NCBI GenBank assembly: GCA_023390555.1 | Contig: JAEWCQ010000033.1 | Coordinates: 124,001-188,000 of the forward strand | DNA length: 64,000 nucleotides | Source of the DNA: Bacillota bacterium | GTDB taxonomy: Bacteria > Bacillota > Clostridia > Lachnospirales > Lachnospiraceae | Direction: 5' to 3' | In this document: one piece after another, positions 35,299 through 44,242 of the stretch | How positions within the stretch are numbered: the first letter of the stretch is position 1 | Layout: every line of letters starts with the position of its first letter | Position numbers and translations under genes: made by a program | Notes under the pieces: model-generated | Databases searched by the model: none | What the model was told of the DNA's origin: nothing | What the model saw: only the letters and a program-made list of their open reading frames with translations

Positions 35299-35349
35299 TT
35301 GACAAACTAACGAGTGTTAGGTAAAATATACCTAACACTCGTTAGTTTG
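35299..35349 (+). promoter_or_regulatory. Promoter with composite palindromic operator, TetR/condensation cassette 1
   Basis: TTGACA (35299-35304), 17-nt spacer and TAAAAT (35322-35327) drive the TetR gene. A near-perfect palindrome with 21-bp arms (35303-35323 and 35329-35349) covers the spacer and -10. Each arm is itself a dyad: CTAACGAGTGTTAG (35307-35320) and CTAACACTCGTTAG (35332-35345). This suits binding of two TetR dimers and autorepression. Confidence 0.85.
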
Positions 35350-35423
35350 TTGATCTAATATGCTAGACTGAGAAGTATATTAAATAAGTCTTAAATTATT
35401 GTAGAAAGAAAAGGTTAATCTAT

Positions 35424-36107
35424 ATGGATAAAGGAAAAATGAATACTAAAAGCCGTATTTTAGAAGTATCTTTAAATTTATTTTCCCAAAGAGGCTATAG
35501 TTCAGTGTCTATCCGTGATATTTGCGGTGAAGTAGGGATTAAGGAAAGTTCTGTATACTCTCATTTTAAGAATAAGAAGGAAATATTTGAAATACTGTGC
35601 GAGAAATTTACAGATACTACATATAACATATCTCAGAATTTTACTGCAAAAATGGAAGAGAAAACAAAATTTACCGATGAAGAATTTCTCTCTGCATGTC
35701 AGCGTTATCTGAATGATTATCTCATTGATGATAAAATCAATAAATTCATCCGCATGCTGATTATTGAACAAAGCACCAATCCCAAGGCAGCAGCATTATA
35801 TCATATGGTACTTTTTGATAAAGCACTTGCAGGGCAACAAGCAATTTTCGAATGGCTGATTAAGATTGGCTTTCTTAGGGATTCCGACGTAGAAAGCATG
35901 GTTATAGAATACTATGCACCGATCGTATTCTTTTTTCACAGATATTTGGTTGCAGAGACAATTACAGAAGAAATAAGGGAGGAAGTCAACCGTAAAGTTA
36001 TTAGGCATGTACAGCTTTTTTTAGCTGAATATAAACGAAAAATTCCAGAAGTTAAGGAGGAACAAAATGAGTGTGCAAAAATTCAATTATCAAGTAAAGA
36101 TTCCTGA
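35424..36107 (+). CDS. TetR/AcrR regulator of condensation cassette 1
   Basis: The 227-aa protein has an N-terminal TetR helix-turn-helix (RILEVSLNLFSQRGYSSVSIRDICGEVGIKESSVYSHFKNKKEI) and a C-terminal ligand domain of no recognised specificity. Its last 41 bases overlap the start of the condensation-domain gene, whose GGAGG lies within this gene, so the two are translationally linked. The palindrome over its own promoter suggests autorepression. Confidence 0.9.
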   Translation: MDKGKMNTKSRILEVSLNLFSQRGYSSVSIRDICGEVGIKESSVYSHFKNKKEIFEILCEKFTDTTYNISQNFTAKMEEKTKFTDEEFLSACQRYLNDYLIDDKINKFIRMLIIEQSTNPKAAALYHMVLFDKALAGQQAIFEWLIKIGFLRDSDVESMVIEYYAPIVFFFHRYLVAETITEEIREEVNRKVIRHVQLFLAEYKRKIPEVKEEQNECAKIQLSSKDS

Positions 36108-37389
36108 AGAAATCCCTGCCAATGGACAGGATTGGGCCAATTATATCGGACACTTTTGGAATGCCAATGAGCAGATCCAAATTGTATTGGAGTTTGAGGA
36201 AGAGCTGAATATTGATTGTTTAAAAAGGGCAGTGAGGTTGTCTATTGATGTCGAACCTATCCTTGGCTGTAAATTTGCTCAGGACAAATGCCGTCCTTAT
36301 TGGAAGAGAATGAACAATATTGATGAAGTTGACTGGTGTACCTTCGAAAATGTTCAAGATAAGGAAGAATCTTTAAAAAGAATACTTGCCCAACCTTTTG
36401 ATTGTGAAGAGTATCAATTGAAAGTAATGGCTATACGTTCAAAAAAATCGGATACTCTTTGTATCAAGTTAAATCATGCTTGCTGTGATGGAGGTGGTGC
36501 GAAGGACTATTTGCATTTGTTGTCAAATATTTACACCCGTTTATGTGATGATGTAAGTTGCCTTCCAGAGTTGAATATTGCTGGAAAAAGAGATGCATCA
36601 AGACTATTCCAAGTACTTAATGTAAGTGATCCTAAAATGTTGATAAATCCCCAGCTGGCTACATTAAAGCCTACATGGGCATTTCCTTACAAAAGGGAGG
36701 AGACAGAAAAATTCAGCTTTTCTGTTAGCAGGCTTGATCAAAACCAAACCAGCCTTCTTCATTCATTTACAAGAGAAAAGGGTGTAACAATAAATGATCT
36801 GATCCTGACTGCATTTTATAGAACCATGTTTATTATGGTTCAGCCAGAAGATGGAGATCCTATGGAGATTTGTGTTACCGTTGATTTACGAAGATACCTT
36901 CCTGAGAAAAAAGCAGATGCGATTTGTAATTTATCAGGGGTGGTAAATCACAGAATAGCTAAGAAAGAAGGGGAGAGCAATATTTCAACATTAAAGAGAG
37001 TATCACTGGTAATGAAAGAAATTAAGAATAATAACCCCGGTTTACATAGCGCTGCCTCAATGGAAATTATGGCTGGAATGGAGTATGAAAAAGCCGTTGC
37101 TTTTATAAAAAATGCATGGGAAGATTCGGCGAAAAGTGGAAAATCAACTATAAATCTATCTAATATGGGCATTGTTGCGGATTATCCTCTGAAATTTGGA
37201 AGCGCTATGGTAGAGGACGCCTATATAGTAACTCCTGTATTTAAATCACCAAGTTTTATGCTAGGTGTAAGTAGTTATAACGATACGCTGACTTTTACAT
37301 CAGGCTATTGCGAGCCGGAAATCGATAAAGATGATGTGGAAACCTTTTTCTTAATCCTGCAAAAAGAATTACGAGCATTCATTGAGTAA
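36067..37389 (+). CDS. Stand-alone condensation-domain acyltransferase-like protein 1
   Basis: This 440-aa protein resembles free-standing condensation domains/PapA or alcohol acetyltransferase-like enzymes. The catalytic motif appears as LNHACCDGGGAKDYL (HxxxDG, about residues 138-152), and a second-half DLRRYLPEKK region follows as in the family's DFGWG-side lobe. There is no carrier protein or adenylation domain nearby, so it is not part of an NRPS. The substrate and acceptor are unknown. It is controlled by the overlapping TetR gene; a second such pair lies at 49612-51410. Confidence 0.72.
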   Translation: MSVQKFNYQVKIPEEIPANGQDWANYIGHFWNANEQIQIVLEFEEELNIDCLKRAVRLSIDVEPILGCKFAQDKCRPYWKRMNNIDEVDWCTFENVQDKEESLKRILAQPFDCEEYQLKVMAIRSKKSDTLCIKLNHACCDGGGAKDYLHLLSNIYTRLCDDVSCLPELNIAGKRDASRLFQVLNVSDPKMLINPQLATLKPTWAFPYKREETEKFSFSVSRLDQNQTSLLHSFTREKGVTINDLILTAFYRTMFIMVQPEDGDPMEICVTVDLRRYLPEKKADAICNLSGVVNHRIAKKEGESNISTLKRVSLVMKEIKNNNPGLHSAASMEIMAGMEYEKAVAFIKNAWEDSAKSGKSTINLSNMGIVADYPLKFGSAMVEDAYIVTPVFKSPSFMLGVSSYNDTLTFTSGYCEPEIDKDDVETFFLILQKELRAFIE

Positions 37390-37707
37390 ACAAAAGTATA
37401 TTGTAATTTTGAATCAAGTCCGTGCTACATATGTGAAAAAGAATAGGTTTGCATTTTGGGGGTAGGAGAAGTTGTTTTGGAATGAATATCATTCCACCAA
37501 GACTCTGCCAGATTCAAACGTCATCATTTTTGTATATTCAAAGCATACAGAGTTTGTAGTTCTGTTGCAGCGGGTTGGCAAATAGAAAAATGGATTTACA
37601 GGTTCAGGTATATACGGAGCAGATTTTTAATTTATGTCAATATATCTTAACTATCACAGAATCAACTATATAAATTATGTTGAAATTAAATACCATAGGA
37701 GGTCATT
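37390..37707. other. Intergenic region before the ABC-F gene
   Basis: About 318 nt with a GGAATGA-ATA-TCATTCC dyad near 37478-37494 and AT-rich sequence before the ABC-F ribosome site. No recognisable leader peptide or terminator was found. Confidence 0.35.
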
Positions 37708-39453
37708 ATGATTAAGGTTCAAAACTTATCCTATTCATATCCCCAAAAGGATTTATATAAAAAAGTTTCATTTACAATAGAGGATAATGTACATTGTGCC
37801 TTGATTGGTACCAATGGTACAGGAAAAAGTACGTTGCTCAATTTACTGCTACACCCAGAAGACTATCTATATGATGGGAAAATAGTTATCGGCAACACAG
37901 GGAGAATCGGATATGTCAGTCAGTTTTCCCAATTAGATCCCAAAGAAGATATGACTGTATTTGAGTATATCAGCGATGAGTTTGTTAAGCATGAACAGAA
38001 GCTATCTGACTTTTATAAGGCAATGGAAGCTGCTGAAAATCTGGAAAAAGTCTTTGAAGAGTATCAAAAGGAACTGGATGAATGGAATGCGATTGATGGA
38101 GAGTCTTACGAAGTCAATATTAAGAAGCAATTAAAGCTAGCCAATCTGCAAAAACTTGAGGAACAGAAAATTTCCAGTCTGAGTGGTGGAGAGTTTAAGC
38201 TGGTGCAGGTAATCAAAGAGATGATGTTGAGTCCGGGGCTCCTTATTATGGATGAACCGGATGTGTTTTTGGACTTTAAATATTTGAATGCGTTAAGGAT
38301 TCTGATCAATACACACAAAGGAACACTTCTTATTATCACGCATAACCGGTATTTGTTAAACCACTGCTTTCATAAAATTCTTCACATGGAAAATATGGAT
38401 GTTCAGGAATTTGATGGAACTTATACAGAATATACGTATGAACTTCTTGCTACAAAGATTGATTTACAGGAAGCAGCGGCCACAGAGCAGGAAGAGATTG
38501 ACCGTCAGAGTAAAATCTTAGAAAAATCCAGAACGAAAGCGTCGGTAATGGATAATGCATCTCTTGGAAGAACTGTACATGCAAGACAGACTTTGGTGGA
38601 CCGGCTGAAGGCAAGAAAGACCAAGGCGCCTTTCGTGGATATCAAACAGCCCGAGATTTCTTTTGAACTGGAAAACGAAGTGGCAGATGAAAATATTTTG
38701 GAGTTGACGGAGTATAGTGTTGCATTTGATGAGCAGCTTTTAGAGCATGTGAATTTTAAAATGAAACATGGGGAGCATATAGCAATTGTGGGAAGTAATG
38801 GAACCGGAAAAACAACAATGCTATATGATATCTTTGAAAATAAGAAAGACACAATCAAGGTTAGTGAAGATGCAAAGGTTAGCATGTTTTCCCAGATTAC
38901 GGGTCCATTATTTGACGATGCGAAAACGTTGCTTGAAATCTTCGAAGAAAAAGGTTTTGAAAGAAAAAATGAGATAGAGAACTATTTGAAAAAATATGGT
39001 TTTGAAGGAGAGACGCTTAGTCAGAAAGTGCAGGAATTATCTGGCGGGGAAAAAGATTTATTTCAATTAGCGGTGATCTCATTAGAAAAAGCCAACTTTC
39101 TGCTGCTGGATGAACCGACAGGGCATTTGGATATTTATGCGCAAATTGCATTAGAGCAGGCGATTTCAGAGTATAAAGGAACAATACTTATGGTGTCTCA
39201 TGATTATTATACGGTGGCCAATTGCATGAACTATGTACTTTGGGTAGAGAATAATACTGTGCGCAAAATGAGCATCCGTAAATTCCGACAGATGATTTAT
39301 GCCAATCATTTTGACAAGGATTATCTGCTGTTGGAGCAAAAGAAAAAAGAGACAGAGACGAGAATTCATCAAATGCTTCGAGTGAATGAATTTGAAAAGG
39401 CAAAGGTTCTGATGGAATCACTAGAAGAAGTTATTAAAAAAATGAAAGTATGA
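37708..39453 (+). CDS. ABC-F family ATPase
   Basis: Two ABC ATPase domains in one 581-aa chain without membrane segments define the ABC-F family. Domain 1 has GTNGTGKST (about residue 35), LSGGEFKLVQ and LLIMDEPDVFLDF. Domain 2 has GSNGTGKTT (about 363), LSGGEKDLFQLA and LLLDEPTGHLDI. A charged linker (about 250-310) joins them. Such proteins act on ribosomes; some (Vga/Lsa/Msr types) protect against antibiotics, others tune translation. Which applies cannot be decided here. The start follows AGGAGG. It is coupled to the next gene by a 4-nt overlap. Confidence 0.88.
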   Translation: MIKVQNLSYSYPQKDLYKKVSFTIEDNVHCALIGTNGTGKSTLLNLLLHPEDYLYDGKIVIGNTGRIGYVSQFSQLDPKEDMTVFEYISDEFVKHEQKLSDFYKAMEAAENLEKVFEEYQKELDEWNAIDGESYEVNIKKQLKLANLQKLEEQKISSLSGGEFKLVQVIKEMMLSPGLLIMDEPDVFLDFKYLNALRILINTHKGTLLIITHNRYLLNHCFHKILHMENMDVQEFDGTYTEYTYELLATKIDLQEAAATEQEEIDRQSKILEKSRTKASVMDNASLGRTVHARQTLVDRLKARKTKAPFVDIKQPEISFELENEVADENILELTEYSVAFDEQLLEHVNFKMKHGEHIAIVGSNGTGKTTMLYDIFENKKDTIKVSEDAKVSMFSQITGPLFDDAKTLLEIFEEKGFERKNEIENYLKKYGFEGETLSQKVQELSGGEKDLFQLAVISLEKANFLLLDEPTGHLDIYAQIALEQAISEYKGTILMVSHDYYTVANCMNYVLWVENNTVRKMSIRKFRQMIYANHFDKDYLLLEQKKKETETRIHQMLRVNEFEKAKVLMESLEEVIKKMKV

Positions 39454-39833
39454 AAATGACGTATTATGGTGACAGAGAGGATTATTGGATAAATAATTTT
39501 GATTTTGTTCAGGGGATGCTTTCGGATGCAGAACTATATGTTTATGAAACAGAGGGTAAAATTGAGGCCTTCGTGGGGATTGAGGATGGATTTATAGCAG
39601 GAATCTTTGTTTCCAATGAAATGCAGCTGCATGGTGTCGGAAAACGATTACTTGATAAAGCAAAAGAACTCAATTCCAATTTAAGTTTATCGGTTTATAA
39701 AAAGGATCAAAAGGCGATTTGTTTCTATCAACGGGAGCGATTCCGAGTGAAGCAAGAAAAAATGGATCAAAATGCGGGAGAAGCAGAGCACCTTATGACA
39801 TGGAATAAAGAACAGAGTAATTTGATGAAATAG
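39450..39833 (+). CDS. GNAT-family acetyltransferase, short
   Basis: The acetyl-CoA binding region IAGIFVSNEMQLHGVGKRLLDKAK (about residues 49-73) and the C-terminal LSVYKKDQKAICFYQRERF strand-helix unit are typical of GNAT. At 127 aa the first 15-20 residues of the usual fold seem to be missing, so it may be N-terminally trimmed. It overlaps the ABC-F stop by 4 nt. A resistance or modification role alongside ABC-F is a guess. Confidence 0.75.
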   Translation: MKMTYYGDREDYWINNFDFVQGMLSDAELYVYETEGKIEAFVGIEDGFIAGIFVSNEMQLHGVGKRLLDKAKELNSNLSLSVYKKDQKAICFYQRERFRVKQEKMDQNAGEAEHLMTWNKEQSNLMK

Positions 39834-39838
39834 AAAAT

Positions 39839-39896
39839 AAGAGGCTAAGTTTTAGGTTCACTTCAATGACCAAAGGACTCAGCTTCTTTTTTATTC
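39839..39896 (+). terminator. Terminator after the ABC-F/GNAT pair
   Basis: Imperfect arms GAGGCTAAGT and ACTCAGCTTC lead into a T6 tract. Confidence 0.6.
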
Positions 39897-40040
39897 TATT
39901 AGGAAACCCTCGTTACATTAACGTATGAAAGCTGCACTTTTCCGATAGCATAAAATTTAGATGTGCAGCTTCGCGCGGAACAAAAGCTGCACTTTCTAAG
40001 AAGTAGAATGCGTAAGTGCACGGAGTACACTTTTGTTCTG
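39895..40040. repeat. Inverted and direct repeats (AAGCTGCACTTT family)
   Basis: AAGCTGCACTTT occurs at 39929-39940 and 39984-39995, with its inverse GTGCAGCTT at 39963-39971. A longer dyad GGAACAAAAG/CTTTTGTTC joins 39977 and 40030. The first 35 bases match a stretch after the metK terminator (near 24177). It may be a degenerate dispersed element. Confidence 0.5.
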
Positions 40041-40129
40041 CCAATCAGAGAGGAAGAGCTCAAAATGGAATAAGCACAAAACTCTACGGAGCGTTTATTG
40101 AAAAATTTATAAGCAGGGGATTATAATTC

Positions 40130-40306
40130 ATGCATGGAGAAAATGGTATGCGAAGCAATGAAGTCGGCAGCTCTATTCGAAAAGCGTGATTGGAACAAAA
40201 AATAACACAAAGAGAACTTGCAGAACAATTTGAGATTGATGTAAGCGAACCGCTGAAACGTGTACTAAAGCACCAAGAAATTATCTCGGAAATACACATC
40301 GTGTAA
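40130..40306 (+). pseudogene. Remnant of a helix-turn-helix regulator
   Basis: A 59-codon frame with an internal TGA (40187-40189) encodes VGSSIRKA, stop, LEQKITQRELAEQFEID, close to the first helices of an XRE-type DNA-binding domain. No intact gene remains. Confidence 0.4.
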
Positions 40307-40347
40307 ACGTATGAACAAATAATATCCAAACAAAAGGAGTAAAACAA

Positions 40348-40680
40348 ATGAAGGAACTTTCGAAAAAAGCATTGAAAGAACAATATAAAAACAGAACATG
40401 TATAGGCGGTATATACTGTGTAAAATGTACGGAAAGCGCTAACCACTGGCTGCATTCAACACGAGATCTTTATGGATCAAGAAATCGTTTTAATTTTTCC
40501 GTATCGACTAATTCCTGCCCGGAACTCTATATGATGGAGGATTGGAATCAATATGGGGCTTCTGCTTTTGTTTTTGAAACATTGGAAGAGTTAACAAAGA
40601 AAGAAACACAATCAGATCGGGAATTTGCGGATGATGTGGCAATTTTATTAGAACTGTGGACTGAGAAATTTGACGATTAA
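40348..40680 (+). CDS. GIY-YIG-related small protein
   Basis: This 110-aa protein resembles the short GIY-YIG nuclease family proteins of Clostridia and Bacilli: KEQYKNRTCIGGIYCVKC, a central STRDLYGSRNRFNF segment, and a terminal LEELTKKETQSDREF. The GIY motif is GIYC and the following YIG is not clear, so nuclease activity is doubtful. A strong AAAAGGAGT ribosome site precedes the start. No partner gene. Confidence 0.7.
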   Translation: MKELSKKALKEQYKNRTCIGGIYCVKCTESANHWLHSTRDLYGSRNRFNFSVSTNSCPELYMMEDWNQYGASAFVFETLEELTKKETQSDREFADDVAILLELWTEKFDD

Positions 40681-40808
40681 AAATTGAAGCATATGATTTG
40701 AAAATATATTAATATAAATAAATTCCTTGAGGAGAAGGGCAGAGTTACACCATTATTGTAATGGAGGCTGCATGGAACAGGATGATGAAGTTATCAATTT
40801 TCACTATG

Positions 40809-40848
40809 AAAAAGCTTAGTCGGATGTCAGAGCCAACTAAGCTTTTAT
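40809..40848 (-). terminator. Terminator of the epoxide hydrolase gene
   Basis: On the minus strand AAAAGCTTAGTTGG pairs with CCGACTAAGCTTTTT around a 9-nt loop, ending in T5. Confidence 0.8.
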
Positions 40849-40867
40849 GCATTGCAGGAAATATTGA

Positions 40868-42022
40868 TCAGGACAGTTCACGATAAGGTCTGAAAAAGGT
40901 TTGGATTTCCTTTGCAAATAGTTCGGGTTCCTCCATAGCGGTAAAATGTCCTCCATGAGGTACTTCATTCCAATAGGTAACATTGAAATTACGTCTTGTC
41001 CAATCTTCTGGTGGCGGCATAATATCTTTCGAAAACAAAGAGATTCCTGTTGGGACCTGAATTGGTTTGATGTCTGGAAGACTATGCGTATTTTCATAAT
41101 AGATGCGACAGGCTGAATCCATGGTATTTGTGATCCAATAGATCATAATATTGGTAAGAAGTTCATCTTTGCTGAATTTGTTATCCAGGGAACCATTACA
41201 ATCACTCCAAGATTGGTATTTTTCTATCATCCATGCGGCTAATCCTACCGGTGAATCGGCTAATCCATAGGAAAGGGTTTGTGGCTTTGTAGACTGAAGG
41301 GACATATATGCACCTTCCCTGGAAAGCCATTCCTGTGACTTGTTTACATAAGTACGTTCCTGGGCAGAAAGCGTATTACCGGAGGTGTTTGCTAAAAGCG
41401 GTTTCACAATTCCGATATCGGTCAAATGAATGCCGATTAGAGAATCCGGATGGGAACAGGCCAGATAGCGGGTTACACCAGAGCCAATGTCCCCGCCACT
41501 GGCGGCATATTTGTGATAACCCAGAACATCCTGCATGAGTTTTGACCATAACTCTGCTATGACACAATTATTCATACCTGCCTGGCTGGGTTTTTCGGAA
41601 AAACCAAAACCGGGAAGGGAGGGAATAATGACATCAAAGGAATCATTCGGATTCCCGCCATGTTTGGCAGGATCAGTGAGATATGGGAGCAGTTTTTGAT
41701 AGCGGAGAAAGGAATCTGGCCATCCATGTGTGAGGATGATTGGAATTGGGTGAGGACCTTTGCCGCGTTCATGGATAAAATGAATGTTTGATCCATTGAC
41801 AGAACTAAGGTAATGGTGGTATTGATTCAGTTTCTGTTCCTGCTTTTTCCAATCGTATTCCTCTGCCCAATAGGAAATGAGTGATTGTAAATAATTCTGC
41901 TCTGTTCCATATTCCCATTTCTCATTTTTATATTGATTTGGCCAGCGGGTATGAATTAATCTGTATTTTAGATCTGTTAATAATTCATCTGAGATGTCTA
42001 TTTTGTAGTTTTTGATTGACAT
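40868..42022 (-). CDS. Epoxide hydrolase-family alpha/beta hydrolase
   Basis: The N-terminal roughly 110 residues match the epoxide hydrolase N-terminal domain (KIDISDELLTDLKYRLIHTRWP). The alpha/beta hydrolase core has the oxyanion-hole HGWPDSF (about 100), the nucleophile Asp in SGGDIGSG (about 178) and the base His in HGGHFTAMEEPELFAKEI near the C-terminus. It should open epoxides to diols; the natural substrate is unknown. ATG at 42022 follows AAAGGAG. It is divergent from an AraC regulator that likely controls it. Confidence 0.88.
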   Translation of the reverse strand: MSIKNYKIDISDELLTDLKYRLIHTRWPNQYKNEKWEYGTEQNYLQSLISYWAEEYDWKKQEQKLNQYHHYLSSVNGSNIHFIHERGKGPHPIPIILTHGWPDSFLRYQKLLPYLTDPAKHGGNPNDSFDVIIPSLPGFGFSEKPSQAGMNNCVIAELWSKLMQDVLGYHKYAASGGDIGSGVTRYLACSHPDSLIGIHLTDIGIVKPLLANTSGNTLSAQERTYVNKSQEWLSREGAYMSLQSTKPQTLSYGLADSPVGLAAWMIEKYQSWSDCNGSLDNKFSKDELLTNIMIYWITNTMDSACRIYYENTHSLPDIKPIQVPTGISLFSKDIMPPPEDWTRRNFNVTYWNEVPHGGHFTAMEEPELFAKEIQTFFRPYRELS

Positions 42023-42091
42023 ACAGCTACTCCTTTCTAAGCTTTTATCTGTGTTTTATGGTTTCATAACTGTAACCTTGGTACATAAAAT

Positions 42092-42119
42092 AGTATACGC
42101 TTGAAGCCTTATGATACAA
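42092..42119 (-). promoter_or_regulatory. Promoter of the epoxide hydrolase gene
   Basis: TTGTAT (42119-42114), 16 nt, TATACT (42097-42092) on the minus strand, in the divergent region with the AraC gene. Confidence 0.6.
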
Positions 42120-42168
42120 TGTAATATGTGAAGTTTCGAATTATATTATTTGTAATGGAGGGAAGATT

Positions 42169-43029
42169 ATGCCGGAGATTGATTGTTATAAAAGCAACAG
42201 ACTCGTCGATATTGAATTTATCTATCAGGAGAAGCTTTTACAACTACCAAGGGACAATAGATATACTATGGTGCTTGTAACGAATGGAAGCTTAAATTTT
42301 TGTCTGAATGATTATCCAATCAGAGAAAATGCTCCATTTATGATATGTTTATCTTTTCATGATCGGTTCACGATAATAAATGAAGACAATTTAGCTGCGC
42401 AGGCATTTCATTTTCATCCCGAATTTTTCGATACGAAGCGTTTTATGGAATCTGATGATTATTTTTCGAATCATCTTAAAATTAAAACTGGAATGTCTCT
42501 GTTTACAAAAGAGAAAGCAGTGGATAAAGTTTTTACACTTTCTGATAAAATATATCCTAAAATATATGAATGGTTTTTTATCATTGGCTCGGAGACCCAT
42601 GCGCACAGTGACCATTTATGGGTGTGCAGAATGAAATCATATCTTTTGAAAATTTTAGATCTACTTGATAAATTATCATTATATAAAGAAAAATCACCGT
42701 TAAATTTAGCTTTGGAATACATCCATGTTAATTATTCGGAGAAAATAACGACGGATGACATTACAAAATATGCGCATTTAAATAGAGTATCCCTCAATAA
42801 ACTATTTCAGGAATTATGCCAGAATACAGCGATGGGATACTTAATGGAATATCGCCTGTCCCTGTCCGAAAATCTTTTGACGCATACCGATATGAGTTTA
42901 AATGAAGTAGCGCGCATGACCGGATTTGAATATGACACGTACTTTATAAAACAATTTTCAAAAAGAAGAAATATGACACCAACACAATTTAGAAAGTCAT
43001 CACGTAAGTTTGTGACGCAGACTATTTAA
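42169..43029 (+). CDS. AraC-family transcriptional regulator
   Basis: The N-terminal roughly 170 residues look like a cupin-type sensor domain. The C-terminal 100 residues carry the two AraC helix-turn-helix motifs (ITTDDITKYAHLNRVSLNKLFQE and MSLNEVARMTGFEYDTYFIKQFSKRR) and the closing MTPTQFRK. It is transcribed away from the epoxide hydrolase with 146 nt between them, so activation of that gene is the natural inference. Effector unknown. Confidence 0.9.
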   Translation: MPEIDCYKSNRLVDIEFIYQEKLLQLPRDNRYTMVLVTNGSLNFCLNDYPIRENAPFMICLSFHDRFTIINEDNLAAQAFHFHPEFFDTKRFMESDDYFSNHLKIKTGMSLFTKEKAVDKVFTLSDKIYPKIYEWFFIIGSETHAHSDHLWVCRMKSYLLKILDLLDKLSLYKEKSPLNLALEYIHVNYSEKITTDDITKYAHLNRVSLNKLFQELCQNTAMGYLMEYRLSLSENLLTHTDMSLNEVARMTGFEYDTYFIKQFSKRRNMTPTQFRKSSRKFVTQTI

Positions 43030-43229
43030 GATGACAGATTTGGAATGATTTAGTGAGAATTGCAACACAGAACCGATGGTTTTTTGGAGGGTGCTAGGCA
43101 TTTCATGGGGGACAAACCAATGTCAGGCTCCATATGAGCGAATAAATTGATCGGAATTCCAACCGTATCGAGGACAGGTATTAACAGAGAACAACCGGAG
43201 CCTATCCCCTTACAGGGCGGATAGAAAGG
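43030..43229. other. Intergenic region after the AraC gene
   Basis: About 200 nt before the terminator at 43230. A small CTATCC/GGATAG dyad lies near 43202-43223. No open frame with a ribosome site; no function seen. Confidence 0.35.
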
Positions 43230-43257
43230 AACAGCTTGAAGGGGAGCTGTTTTTTTG
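43230..43257 (+). terminator. Intrinsic terminator
   Basis: AACAGCT (43230-43236), TGAAGGGG loop, AGCTGTT and a T tract. It closes the AraC transcript or an unrecognised short one. Confidence 0.75.
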
Positions 43258-43337
43258 TGCCATAAAGTGACGAGATAATGAAAGGAGGAAGGATTCCGTT
43301 AAAGTAGAATTATTAGATATAAAATATAAAAAGGTAC

Positions 43338-43368
43338 TTGCTAACGACGTAACGTCGCATGATAGTAT
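43338..43368 (+). promoter_or_regulatory. MerR-type promoter with 19-bp spacer and central dyad
   Basis: TTGCTA (43338-43343) and TAGTAT (43363-43368) are 19 bp apart, the over-long spacing typical of MerR-controlled promoters. The spacer contains the dyad CGACGT-A-ACGTCG (43345-43357). The adjacent MerR gene probably regulates itself and the permease here. Confidence 0.7.
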
Positions 43369-43400
43369 GTAAATATAAAGAGGAAGAGAGGTGGTATCGT

Positions 43401-44198
43401 ATGGAGAACGAGGAAGAACGACTGTTTACAATTGGGGAATTGGCGAAACTTGTCGGAGTATCCGTAAGAACATTGCAGTATTACGATCAGGAAAACCTGC
43501 TAAATGCTGCTTATACGGAAGGTCATAAAAGAGTTTATACACGTGACGATATACTAAAGCTTCAACAAATACTTTTTTTGAAATCATTGGGCTTTCCGCT
43601 TCAAGAGATCAACAACAACATCCTGAAATCAACCAATTCATCTGATTTACATAAAGTCTTTACGCAACAGCGTGAAATTCTGCTGCATCAAATTGAAAAC
43701 TTAAATCAAATCGCTGTTACTTTAGATCAGGTGATAGCAGAGACAGCGGGCGGGCAAGAGATTAGCGTGGAAAGATTGATTACCATTATGGAGTTCATGA
43801 AGCAAGGCAACCCGTACTCCTTTGTCGTCAGGTATCTGAACGACGAGCAGCTCAAAAGCGTTGAAAACAGATTATTGGCCTCAGCTGAAAATAAAGAAAT
43901 CTTGGTAGATGAAGTTTTTGCGCAGCTGGAAAGTTTGTATCAGCAAGGTGCAGATCCCGCCGGAAGAGAGGGACAGGAGTTTGCAGAGCGCTGGTGGAAC
44001 ATGGTAAATGATTTTACGACGGGTGACATTGATATGTTGGGAAGGCTTATTTCAGCCGGGAGAGATATCAGTAACTGGCCGGAAGAAACTAAAAAAATAA
44101 GTGAACCTATAGAAAACTTTTTAAAAAAGGCACTTAACATATATCTTCTCAGGAACGGGATTCAGATTCAAATTCAGAATGAACATGACGGAACGTAG
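43401..44198 (+). CDS. MerR-family regulator
   Basis: The N-terminal 70 residues are a MerR winged helix (FTIGELAKLVGVSVRTLQYYDQENLL, then KRVYTRDDILKLQQILFLKSLGF), followed by a dimerisation coiled coil and a roughly 140-residue C-terminal domain resembling TipAS-type drug-binding regions (EFAERWWNMVNDFTTGD). The ATG at 43401 has GAGAGG 9 nt upstream; the frame extends to 43359 without support. It precedes a membrane protein gene by 44 nt, suggesting drug-induced control of that protein. Confidence 0.9.
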   Translation: MENEEERLFTIGELAKLVGVSVRTLQYYDQENLLNAAYTEGHKRVYTRDDILKLQQILFLKSLGFPLQEINNNILKSTNSSDLHKVFTQQREILLHQIENLNQIAVTLDQVIAETAGGQEISVERLITIMEFMKQGNPYSFVVRYLNDEQLKSVENRLLASAENKEILVDEVFAQLESLYQQGADPAGREGQEFAERWWNMVNDFTTGDIDMLGRLISAGRDISNWPEETKKISEPIENFLKKALNIYLLRNGIQIQIQNEHDGT

Positions 44199-44242
44199 AA
44201 ACACATTTTTATTCAGAATCAATTATGAAAGGAGAAACATGG

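Noticed and set aside
40772..40819. 15-codon frame (MEQDDEVINFHYEKA) with GGAGG upstream
   Set aside because: The ribosome site is good, but the peptide is too short to support and its end lies in a terminator stem.
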